Shown: piece after piece, positions 1 through 5,619 of the stretch
Numbering within the stretch: position 1 is the stretch's first letter
How the letters are laid out: each line of letters begins with the position of its first letter
Assembly: GCA_027323595.1 (NCBI GenBank)
Contig: DAHWBL010000266.1
Span: forward strand, 1-7,096
DNA length: 7,096 nucleotides
Direction: 5' to 3'
DNA from: Acetobacteraceae bacterium
GTDB taxonomy: Bacteria > Pseudomonadota > Alphaproteobacteria > Acetobacterales > Acetobacteraceae
Notes under the pieces: model-generated
Database searches by the model: none
Seen by the model: the letters and a program-made list of their open reading frames with translations, nothing else
Told to the model about the DNA's origin: nothing
Made by a program: the position numbers and the translations under genes

Positions 1-1328
1 TGCGTTACCTTGATCCCTGGCGCCGCAGCATGCAGGTCTTTCCCGAATTGCTCAGCCGTTCCGGGGTGGCGGTTTTGCTGCCGGCACCAATCACACCAAA
101 CCGTGAAAAGCATCGCCGTTTCAACGGCCCGCCCGGCGCCGACAACGCAATGGTCGCGCACGAAAGCGCCTATCGGCGAGCCGAGGTCTTCAAAATGCCT
201 TACAGCTTCCGCCGACGATGCGGGCACGATAAAATGCCCCCGTTCCTTAAGCCGCCGCCAGCCCTCGATTGCCCAATTCAGGATGCCCGGCAATTCGGGC
301 AGCAGCCGGTTGAGCAGACCGCGATCCTCGTTGCCATAGAAGCTTTGCCGCATGACCAGCATGATAAATCGGCTGGCAAGCGCCCCGCTCGCGTCAGCAA
401 GCCGTGGCAACTCGTTTGAGATAATCAAGAACCTGACCGGCAAGCGTCCGGTCCATGCGGGCAGGTATTTCCGATCCACTGTGATCGCGTCTTCCCCTGT
501 TATACTGAGAAGCCGTTCGGCAATTGCATGCTGGTTCGCCCGCCCGTCGAGCCGCGCGTCGGCAATAATCGCGATCCGTTTGTCGATCAGCGGAGCGAGG
601 CCGAAATTTTGTGTGAGGCTGGAAAGTGTCGGCCCCACCACGTTGTCCCGTCCGACCATCGCGGTCAGGATACGCCCTATCGTGCCTTTGCCGCTGCGGC
701 TCGGCCCGATCATTAGGAACAGCTTTTGTTGGCTGGTATCGTTGGTCAAGCAGTAGCCGAAGATTTCCTGCAAGGTCGCGATGGACTCCGGATCGTCGGG
801 CCAAAGCAAGCCCAGAAATTTCAGCCATTGCATTGGTTCTGGCGCATTCGGGTCGAATTCAAAGTCAACTGTGTTGTGTGTGTAGAACGCCGGGGTGTGC
901 GGCAGCAATTTCAAGGTCGGAAGATGAAGCAGGCCATTTGAGCATGCAAAAATTTCCCCGGCAGGCACGCCATGTTCTTCTTCAAGCCATGAGGGCGCGG
1001 AAACTTTGCTATCGAGCTGTGCCCGCGCAGTCAGTGCATCGAGTACGGCGTTGACCAGTGCGGTATTTGGCTTGACCTTTTCTCCCGCTCCATGGCGGAC
1101 TACGCATTGATCTAGGAATTTGTAAAGCCTCGCCCGCACGTCGTCTTTGCCGGTTTCGAGATACGCGGTGCCGTTCCAGGCATAGAAATTGCCACGGTGA
1201 TGGCGCAGCGTGGGGTGCGTGCCGGAAAAGTACTCTGCGACCAGAAAAGACAGGGCGACCTCAAATGGCGCCGAAGGATCGATGCTGGTTGCCAATGACG
1301 AAACTGCACGACGTTTGGGCACGCTCAT
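1..1328 (-). CDS. Phage/plasmid D5/P4-type superfamily 3 helicase (primase-helicase family), 3' end outside window
   Basis: I translated this by hand from ATG 1328: 442 codons with no stop, running off the left edge. Residues about 20-160 fit the D5_N-type region. The P-loop is GPSRSGKGT at 208-216. A Walker B-like strand, IAIIADAR, lies at 252-259. The stretch LLSITGEDAITVDRKY (273-288) and the sensor-like SNELPR (304-309), followed by SGALASRF, are typical of D5/P4 replication helicases, which unwind the origin of phages, satellites and plasmids as hexamers. I see no Toprim, archaeo-eukaryotic-primase or zinc motif in the N-terminus, so priming activity is not shown. An in-frame TGA at 1418-1416 limits upstream extension. 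GTG 1409 is an alternative start giving 27 more residues; ATG 1328 is preferred, with a G-rich stretch just upstream. It lies 103 bp after the zinc-finger gene and is probably in the same transcript. Confidence 0.88.
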   Translation of the reverse strand, partial: MSVPKRRAVSSLATSIDPSAPFEVALSFLVAEYFSGTHPTLRHHRGNFYAWNGTAYLETGKDDVRARLYKFLDQCVVRHGAGEKVKPNTALVNAVLDALTARAQLDSKVSAPSWLEEEHGVPAGEIFACSNGLLHLPTLKLLPHTPAFYTHNTVDFEFDPNAPEPMQWLKFLGLLWPDDPESIATLQEIFGYCLTNDTSQQKLFLMIGPSRSGKGTIGRILTAMVGRDNVVGPTLSSLTQNFGLAPLIDKRIAIIADARLDGRANQHAIAERLLSITGEDAITVDRKYLPAWTGRLPVRFLIISNELPRLADASGALASRFIMLVMRQSFYGNEDRGLLNRLLPELPGILNWAIEGWRRLKERGHFIVPASSAEAVRHFEDLGSPIGAFVRDHCVVGAGRAVETAMLFTVWCDWCRQQNRHPGTAEQFGKDLHAAAPGIKVT

Positions 1329-1431
1329 CGCGCACCCCCAAAACGTCCGGAAGGACAGCGTGGGATGCTTGTTGACGCGCGGGACGCACCCGGCCGGTAG
1401 GATGCCCACCCCCGATCACTCGCGCCCATCG

Positions 1432-1755
1432 TCAGCCATCCAGGCGCCAGGCAGCGCCCCGGCCCGCTTCATGGTCGCGGTGGTCGCGCATAAGCTCGTC
1501 AGCAAAAGAGGAAAGAGCAGCGAGGCCGCCGCGTCGCCGATCCCGCCGCCATTTGATCAGCAACTCGATCGCCCGCGCGCCCCGGCTTTCACGCCAGGAA
1601 TGCCACGCTCGGCGACATGCCGGCTGGCAGAACACCTGATCATGGCGGATTGCCAGGAACGAGTTACCGCATTCGCGGCAGCGGCGGCGCAAGGGCAGTC
1701 CACCGGGTGACGGCGCGACACACGCAACCTCAATCCCGTCAGCATCGGCGGTCAT
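1432..1755 (-). CDS. Small C4 zinc-finger protein, island-borne, function unknown
   Basis: A 107-aa protein with one likely zinc-binding site: Cys26-x2-Cys29, a 13-residue spacer, then Cys43-x3-Cys47 (pattern CRECG ... FCQPACRRAWH). After the finger comes a very basic segment with WR-x-DRRR near 69-75 and a probable helix around 76-92, as expected of a nucleic-acid-binding protein. The start ATG 1755 overlaps the stop of the preceding gene as ATGA, which supports this start and suggests translational coupling. The gene sits between the 82-aa gene and the helicase, so a role in island replication or its control is plausible but not shown. I do not recognise a named family. The Cys pattern and the coupling make a shadow ORF unlikely. 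Confidence 0.75.
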   Translation of the reverse strand: MTADADGIEVACVAPSPGGLPLRRRCRECGNSFLAIRHDQVFCQPACRRAWHSWRESRGARAIELLIKWRRDRRRGGLAALSSFADELMRDHRDHEAGRGAAWRLDG

Positions 1756-2000
1756 GGGGAACCCCGGGGTGATCCCACGTGCGGGATTAGGTCACCGCCA
1801 CCGCCCCAATTTTCGGTATATTGCCGCTCGCGCTCCAATTCTTCAGCATAGAGCCGGCGTAGCTTCTCGCGCCGGGACAGCTTTCGGGTGGAAGCGACTG
1901 GCGCGAGCGCATCGTGTTTGGTATCAGATTGCTGTTCACAGCTTCCGATACCGGCCCTTTGCGCGCCCACCAGCGCGCCGGGGCCGCCCTTTTTTACCAT
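1752..2000 (-). CDS. Small basic protein of unknown function, island-borne
   Basis: An 82-aa protein. The only clear structure is a strongly charged, probably helical or coiled segment at about 38-63 (KLSRREKLRRLYAEELERER), followed by a Gly-rich, probably disordered tail. No enzymatic motif, signal peptide or membrane segment is visible. It starts 9 bp after the AlpA-like gene ends and its stop overlaps the next start as ATGA, so it lies inside a tight four- or five-gene operon. That spacing is the main reason for calling it real. ATG 2000 has only a weak purine stretch (GACGAG) before it. It could be a DNA-binding or accessory replication protein, but this is a guess from charge and context. 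Confidence 0.55.
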   Translation of the reverse strand: MVKKGGPGALVGAQRAGIGSCEQQSDTKHDALAPVASTRKLSRREKLRRLYAEELERERQYTENWGGGGDLIPHVGSPRGSP

Positions 2001-2009
2001 CGCTCGTCA

Positions 2010-2207
2010 CTACGCCGCACGGTCAGCGACAATGCGGTGCCGGGCGAGATAGGCCCTCAAATCATCGTCGAGAACAAGCGTGCGATTTCCCACCTTGGCG
2101 ACCGGGATTTCGCCACGTGCGATCAAGATATATAACCCGCTGCGGGAAACGCCGATCCGTGTGGCGGCATCGGGAACCGAGTAAGCGAGTGGGGCAGCAT
2201 CAGACAT
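2010..2207 (-). CDS. AlpA/excisionase-type helix-turn-helix DNA-binding protein
   Basis: A 65-aa protein consisting almost entirely of one winged-helix domain of the AlpA/HTH_17 type. Residues 9-53 read YSVPDAATRIGVSRSGLY, then IARGEIP, then KVGNRTLVLDDDLRAYL: recognition helix, small wing and closing helix in the usual order. Known: such proteins in P4-like elements regulate the integrase or act as excisionase-like directionality factors. Inferred: here it would control the island's excision or replication operon. The frame stays open further upstream, to 2252, but ATG 2207 is preferred because a GGAG lies six bases before it and because family members begin about eight residues before the domain. 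It is followed 9 bp later by the 82-aa gene and lies 65 bp after the 212-aa gene. Confidence 0.85.
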   Translation of the reverse strand: MSDAAPLAYSVPDAATRIGVSRSGLYILIARGEIPVAKVGNRTLVLDDDLRAYLARHRIVADRAA

Positions 2208-2213
2208 CCTTGG

Positions 2214-2217
2214 CTCC
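2214..2217 (-). promoter_or_regulatory. Shine-Dalgarno GGAG deciding the AlpA-like start
   Basis: GGAG on the minus strand with a 6-nt spacer to ATG 2207. It selects this ATG over the in-frame codons at 2222 and 2252, which lack a comparable site. Confidence 0.55.
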
Positions 2218-2272
2218 ATTTGGTTTGGATGAAGCCAGTTTGCGGGAAGCACGGACGAAAATCCCTGGACCG

Positions 2273-2911
2273 CTAGACCATGCCCGATTTGTCCGGCCTG
2301 CTACAGACGCGCTTGCCCATTCGCCGCAATGCCCTTGCAATGGTTTCGCGTTCCGCGTGAGCAAGATCATCGTCAGCCGTTGGACCGCGCGAACGCATGC
2401 GCACCAATGCGAATTGGACGAAGCGGACTGGCGGGCCATCGGCCGAAATGCCGGCCGCCGGATCGACATCTCTCAGGTAAAGCGCGTACAGTCGGGCCGC
2501 GTCGCAATGCCACGGCACGGTCTGCGGCTTCCCCAACTTCCAGCGCAATTCTGGCAGTGCCACAAACAGCCGGTGCAGATCGTCAAGCTCGCGCTCCGTC
2601 TGGGTCCGCGCCGCCACGACTATGCGATCTTGAAATTCAGCGGGTGGATTATCCAGCTCCGAGAGCCAGCGTTCGTAATCGGCGATGATGCCGGGCAGTA
2701 CCCGATGCAACTCGGCGATGGCGTCGCGGGCGCGGTCGAACGCGCCTCGCTTCCGCTTGGGGGCCGCCGGCCACCGGAAGGTGATCCCGGCCGCAAACCG
2801 CTGCGCCGCATCAGGATCGGCCCACGGTTCTGGCGCACCCGCCTGACGCAACATCACAGCCCAATCATCGGGGGGGATCGAAATATCCTCGGGCTCGGAT
2901 GACTTACTCAT
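2273..2911 (-). CDS. Island protein of unknown function, 212 aa
   Basis: I do not recognise the family. The protein is soluble and mostly helical in appearance, with no signal peptide or membrane segment. Three parts can be seen: an acidic N-terminus (SEPEDISIPPDDW), a long central helical region from about 55 to 125 rich in Arg/Glu/Asp, and a C-terminal part with PVRFVQFALVRM at 161-172 followed by an Arg-rich helix. ATG 2911 is chosen as start because GCGGAAC lies at a suitable distance upstream and the sequence before it (Arg/Ser/Pro-rich) does not look like protein. A GTG at 3061 in the same frame would add 50 residues. It is the first gene after the tRNA and precedes the AlpA-like gene by 65 bp. 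An accessory replication or regulatory role is only inferred from position. Confidence 0.65.
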   Translation of the reverse strand: MSKSSEPEDISIPPDDWAVMLRQAGAPEPWADPDAAQRFAAGITFRWPAAPKRKRGAFDRARDAIAELHRVLPGIIADYERWLSELDNPPAEFQDRIVVAARTQTERELDDLHRLFVALPELRWKLGKPQTVPWHCDAARLYALYLRDVDPAAGISADGPPVRFVQFALVRMRSRGPTADDDLAHAERETIARALRRMGKRVCSRPDKSGMV

Positions 2912-3121
2912 TGCGGTTCCGCTGGTGCCGGAAAATTGGCTTCGGCCCGGGAGCCTTGCGCATGATCTGCCGTGTCGGACGTTCTGATTGAGGCTCCAAG
3001 GGGTGGGGGGTGCCCGTGCCGACCGGTAGAAAGCGGCCCGACTCCACGCATATCCAACCACGTCTTTGTGAGAAATTTGTGAGAAGCGAACCGGCGCATG
3101 CCGTTAACGTCTTGATTTTCT
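2912..3121. other. Non-coding stretch between tRNA-Glu 3' end and first island gene
   Basis: No convincing gene on either strand. It contains two tandem 10-bp direct repeats (3065-3085), a short CGGC/GCCG inverted repeat (3092-3103) and the palindrome CGTTAACG (3102-3109) close to the tRNA. AT content rises next to the tRNA. This is where island-end features such as integrase arm sites, a promoter for the minus-strand operon or a remnant of a deleted integrase would sit. None can be proven by eye, and no hairpin followed by a T-run is present after the tRNA. Confidence 0.6.
3065..3085. repeat. Two 10-bp direct repeats, 11-bp period
   Basis: TTTGTGAGAA occurs at 3065-3074 and again at 3076-3085, separated by one base, so the period is about one helical turn. 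The pair lies 37-57 bp from the tRNA 3' end. Such pairs on the same DNA face can be binding sites for an excisionase, an integrase arm domain or a repressor. Assignment to any of these is inference. Confidence 0.6.
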
Positions 3122-3149
3122 TGGCGTCCCGTAGGGGATTCGAACCCCT
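3122..3149. other. Probable island attachment site core (tRNA-Glu T-arm and acceptor 3' half)
   Basis: Island-type genes begin right after the 3' end of the tRNA, and the tRNA is intact, including CCA. Known: tyrosine recombinases of satellites and islands often recombine within the T-arm/3' end of a tRNA gene and restore it with their own copy. Inferred: the core lies in this segment. I found no second copy in this window, so the other end should be left of position 1. The exact core length is unknown. Confidence 0.45.
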
Positions 3150-3197
3150 GTTACCGCCGTGAGAGGGCGGTGTCCTGGGCCTCTAGACGAACGGGAC
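3122..3197 (-). tRNA. tRNA-Glu (anticodon CTC)
   Basis: Read on the minus strand, the gene folds into a complete cloverleaf: acceptor stem GTCCCGT paired with ACGGGAC, discriminator G, then encoded CCA (3124-3122). The T-arm is AGGGG-TTCGAAT-CCCCT. The anticodon stem CCGCC/GGCGG encloses loop CTCTCAC, so the anticodon is CTC (3163-3161), reading GAG. From memory it is almost identical to E. coli tRNA-Glu (TTC), differing at the anticodon wobble base and one acceptor pair. It lies 25 bp after the stop of the MFS gene on the same strand and adjoins the island on its 3' side. Because a TTC isoacceptor can usually read GAG by wobble, this CTC gene may be a tolerable integration target. Confidence 0.97.
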
Positions 3198-3214
3198 AGC
3201 GCAGGCAGGGGGGT

Positions 3215-3243
3215 CTGTTAGATCAGCCGTCGGAAACAGGCAA
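3215..3243 (-). promoter_or_regulatory. Possible sigma-70 promoter of tRNA-Glu
   Basis: Minus strand TTGCCT (3243-3238), 17-bp spacer, TAACAG (3220-3215), with 17 bases from the end of the -10 to the tRNA 5' base. The -35 matches consensus at four of six bases and the -10 at only three of six. It overlaps the last codons of the MFS gene. Spacing is right but the -10 is weak, so this is tentative. Read-through from the MFS gene is the alternative source of the tRNA transcript. Confidence 0.3.
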
Positions 3244-4650
3244 GCCCTGGGTCGTGGGCTGGTCGAAGCGGTCCAGGCCGGCGGTTTCGGATTCGGTGCC
3301 CACCGGGTCCCAGTTGATCAGCGCGACCACCACGAGACCACCCAGCGGGATCAGTGATAATATCTGAAGCGTGGTGCCCAGGCCCACCGCGGCCAGGATC
3401 AGCGGGAAGATGTAGAAGCCCAGCACCGCGCCCACCCGGCCGATGCCGTAGGAGAAGCCGGTGCCCTGGCCGCGCAGCTCGGTGGGGTAGGACAGTGCGG
3501 ACATGCTGACGCCGGTCTGGCCGGGGCCGAAGGTGTGGAAGAACAGGAAAATGCCGATCAGCAGCGCGCCGGTGATCGGCGAGAACACCGTGGCGCCATA
3601 GCCCAGCACCAGCAGGATCACCATTTCGACGGCGTAACCGATGATGGTCTCCCAGCGCAGGCCGATGCGCCCGGCCATGGCCGAGGAGGCGAAGCCGCCC
3701 AGCAGACCGAAAATCTGGATCACGCCGATGCCCAGCAGCGCGGTGATGTAGTTCTGGCCGAACAGGCCGGAGGCGACGGTGGGCAGGTAGAACAGCACCG
3801 AGAAATACACCAGCGACTGCACGAAATTGATCGAGCCGCAGGAAATCGTGCGGCGCAGGAAGGGCTTGCGGAACAGATCGCCAAAGGCGAACGACCGGCG
3901 CCGCGCGACCGCACCTGGTGCGACCACCACATCGATGTCCAGCGTGCGGCGCAGCACGTCGGCAGCACCTTGCAGGTTGCCCTGGCAGGCGAGCCACACG
4001 GCACTTTCCTCCATGTGGTAGTAGCGCAGGATGATCACCGCGAGCGAGGGGATCGCGCCGAGCCCGATGATCCAGCGCCAGAGATCGTCGCCGACGCCGA
4101 GCTTCAGCAGTCCGACGGCGAGGAAATAGGCGCCGATCTGAAGGTAATAGATCCAGATGATGTATCGGTTGGCCACCGTTCGGCGGCGTTCGCCCGAGGT
4201 GTATTCGGCGATGAAGGTCATCGCGGCCGGCACGTCGAGCCCGATGCCGATGCCCATCAGAAAACGCACCGCCATCAGCACGCCGATGGTGGGCGCGAAG
4301 GCGCCGACGATGGCGGCGACGAAAAAGCACAGCATATCGAGCACGAACAGCTTCAGCCGACCGATCTTGTCGACGAAATAGCCGCCGGCGATGGATGATA
4401 TGACCGCCGCGATGCCCACGATGGCGGTGAGATTGCCTGTCTGCACCGGGGAGAGATGAAAGGCGGCGCGCAGCGAGGGGACCGCGACGGCGAAACCGCC
4501 GATGTCGTAGCTTTCCACCGCGAAGCTCATCATGGTGGCGACCAGCAGCCAGTGCGTGCTTTTCGTGCCGCGACCGGATCGGTTGACGATCTCAAAGACA
4601 TCGTGGATCGAGCTGATCACGATCGGCTGGGCGGTGCGGGTGTCGTCCAT
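3223..4650 (-). CDS. MFS transporter, sugar porter/metabolite:H+ symporter type
   Basis: A 475-aa inner-membrane protein with about 12 hydrophobic segments in a 6+6 pattern separated by a long central loop (about 215-270). The cytoplasmic loop 2-3 motif is GGYFVDKIGRLK (89-100), the classic MFS motif A with Asp94 and Arg98. A weaker second copy lies at 318-331. RFLMGIGIGLDVPAAMTFIAEY (129-150) followed by SGERRR, and YPTELRGQGTGFSYGIGR (388-405), are typical of the sugar porter/metabolite symporter branch. The N-terminal 30 residues and the C-terminus from about 447 are polar and cytoplasmic. ATG 4650 has GGGGGA five bases upstream. It follows the dehydrogenase gene by 52 bp on the same strand, so uptake of that enzyme's substrate or a precursor is a reasonable guess. 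The real substrate cannot be read from the sequence. Confidence 0.93.
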   Translation of the reverse strand: MDDTRTAQPIVISSIHDVFEIVNRSGRGTKSTHWLLVATMMSFAVESYDIGGFAVAVPSLRAAFHLSPVQTGNLTAIVGIAAVISSIAGGYFVDKIGRLKLFVLDMLCFFVAAIVGAFAPTIGVLMAVRFLMGIGIGLDVPAAMTFIAEYTSGERRRTVANRYIIWIYYLQIGAYFLAVGLLKLGVGDDLWRWIIGLGAIPSLAVIILRYYHMEESAVWLACQGNLQGAADVLRRTLDIDVVVAPGAVARRRSFAFGDLFRKPFLRRTISCGSINFVQSLVYFSVLFYLPTVASGLFGQNYITALLGIGVIQIFGLLGGFASSAMAGRIGLRWETIIGYAVEMVILLVLGYGATVFSPITGALLIGIFLFFHTFGPGQTGVSMSALSYPTELRGQGTGFSYGIGRVGAVLGFYIFPLILAAVGLGTTLQILSLIPLGGLVVVALINWDPVGTESETAGLDRFDQPTTQGLPVSDG

Positions 4651-4670
4651 TGCTGTCCCCCGTTATCGTC

Positions 4671-4687
4671 GCGGCGTTGGCCGCCGC
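4671..4687 (-). other. Intercistronic hairpin between dehydrogenase and MFS genes
   Basis: GCGGCG and CGCCGC form a perfect 6-bp stem with a 5-nt loop, in the 52-bp gap upstream of the MFS ribosome binding site. There is no T-run after it, so it is not a standard terminator. It could stabilise or partially attenuate the mRNA. GC-rich sequence produces such stems by chance, so the role is uncertain. Confidence 0.35.
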
Positions 4688-4702
4688 CTGGTTTGGTATA
4701 AT

Positions 4703-5518
4703 TCAGAAATCTCCGCGCTGGAGCTTGATCCCCTTGATCACTTCCTTGACGGTGCCGCACAGCGGCAGGCTGATGCGGGCGCGATCGGCCTCGTTGAGGA
4801 CGATCATCATGTCCTTTTCCGCCCATGGCATGACCAGCTCGGCCACGCGCGTTTCCAGCGCCCAGTTCTGGCCGGAGCTGCGCAGCAGCATGGTGCGCAT
4901 CGCCTCGCGATCCACGCCCAGCCGCTCGCCGAGCAGCAGCCCCTCATGGTTGGCGCTGATGCAGGACCACAGGATGAGATTATTGACCATCTTGCCCACC
5001 TGCCCGGCCCCGGACTCGCCAAGATAGCTGATATCCTCGGCAAAGGTGGAAAACGCCGCGCGGCAGCGCTCGAACGAGGCGGGCGGGCCGCCGCCGATCA
5101 CCATCAGCTTGCCCGCCTCGGCGGCGCGCTCACCCCGGCAGATCGGCATGTCGAGGGCGGCGATGCCAAGGGCGTGCAGACGTGCGGCGATGGCGCGCAT
5201 GGCGGTGGGCGCGATGGTCGCGCCGATCGCGACGATGAGGCCGTCGCGGCCGGCGGCGGCGATGCCGTCGGGGCCGAACAGAACCTGTTCCACCTGCTGT
5301 TCGAGCGCGGTCAGCACGATCACCAGATCGACCGCGCGCGCCAGCTCGCGCGGGGTGGCAACGATGGTGGCGCCAAAGCCGCCCACCGTGCGGGCGGCGG
5401 CCTGGTCGATGTCGCAGGCGGTGACGGCGAAGCCGTCGGCCAGCAGGTGGCGCGCGATCGGCCGCCCCATCATGCCAAGCCCGATCACCCCGACCGAGCG
5501 AATTGTCTGATCGTCCAT
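4703..5518 (-). CDS. NAD-dependent beta-hydroxyacid dehydrogenase family protein (3-hydroxyisobutyrate dehydrogenase/tartronate semialdehyde reductase-like)
   Basis: A 271-aa cytosolic oxidoreductase, slightly shorter than the usual 290-300. The N-terminal Rossmann fold starts with VGVIGLGMMGRPIARHL (GxGxxG at 13-18). Asp36 after the second strand (ACDID) favours NAD(H) over NADP(H). The usual substrate motif DAPVSGG appears as DMPICRG at 123-129. The catalytic region GAGQVGKMVNN (170-180) keeps Lys176 and Asn180. The C-terminal helical part contains EKDMMIVLNEA (234-244), typical of the family. The expected reaction is reversible oxidation of a short 3-hydroxyacid to a semialdehyde; the changed substrate motif means the true substrate may differ. 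ATG 5518 has GGCGGA six bases upstream, and the glycine motif follows at the normal distance. The frame stays open upstream only inside mutY. It forms a likely operon with the MFS gene. Confidence 0.9.
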   Translation of the reverse strand: MDDQTIRSVGVIGLGMMGRPIARHLLADGFAVTACDIDQAAARTVGGFGATIVATPRELARAVDLVIVLTALEQQVEQVLFGPDGIAAAGRDGLIVAIGATIAPTAMRAIAARLHALGIAALDMPICRGERAAEAGKLMVIGGGPPASFERCRAAFSTFAEDISYLGESGAGQVGKMVNNLILWSCISANHEGLLLGERLGVDREAMRTMLLRSSGQNWALETRVAELVMPWAEKDMMIVLNEADRARISLPLCGTVKEVIKGIKLQRGDF

Positions 5519-5587
5519 GGCTGGTCCGCCCCCCGGCGCGTTCGCGACCGTGCTTGCGCCGGCCTTGGGAGCAGAGGTTACACGCTT

Positions 5588-5608
5588 CCGCCCTGCCCTC
5601 AAGGGCGG
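5588..5608 (-). terminator. Hairpin after mutY, weak terminator candidate
   Basis: CCGCCCT and AGGGCGG form a perfect 7-bp stem with a 7-nt loop, just after the mutY stop in the 101-bp gap before the dehydrogenase gene. The adjacent GGGCGCGCCC palindrome (5608-5617) adds further structure. There is no T-tract, so termination is not certain. Confidence 0.3.
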
Positions 5609-5619
5609 GGCGCGCCCGG

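Larger units (their letters stand above)
1..3121. mobile_element. Partial tRNA-Glu-borne integrative island (P4-like satellite or integrative plasmid), right end
   Basis: Seen: all five genes run on the minus strand, away from a tRNA-Glu gene whose 3' end marks the boundary. They include an AlpA/excisionase-like regulator and a D5/P4-type helicase. Base composition is clearly lower in G+C than the chromosome to the right, and codons such as AAT, ATT and TTT are frequent in the helicase. Known: P4-like satellites and related islands integrate at tRNA 3' ends and carry an AlpA-type regulator with a P4/D5 replication protein. Inferred: the element continues left beyond the window, where an integrase, cargo and the second attachment site would be expected. 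No integrase, capsid, portal or conjugation gene is seen here, so whether it is phage satellite, prophage remnant or plasmid-like cannot be decided. Confidence 0.75.

Noticed and set aside
394..828. 144-aa minus-strand open frame inside the helicase gene
   Set aside because: It is in a different frame from the helicase, which has Walker motifs and is open through 442 codons. The product is Arg-rich and featureless.
1754..2902. 382-aa open frame on the plus strand across the island
   Set aside because: Antisense to the AlpA-like, 82-aa and 212-aa genes. Its Arg/Pro/His-rich product shows no recognisable domain, while the minus-strand reading gives a clear helix-turn-helix protein and tight operon spacing.
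3092..3109. Inverted repeats as a terminator for tRNA-Glu
   Set aside because: The CGGC/GCCG stem is only 4 bp and is not followed by a T-run on the minus strand.
3218..4330. 370-aa minus-strand open frame inside the MFS gene
   Set aside because: Out of frame with the transporter and rich in Arg/His/Pro. The 475-aa frame has all MFS motifs and a good ribosome binding site.
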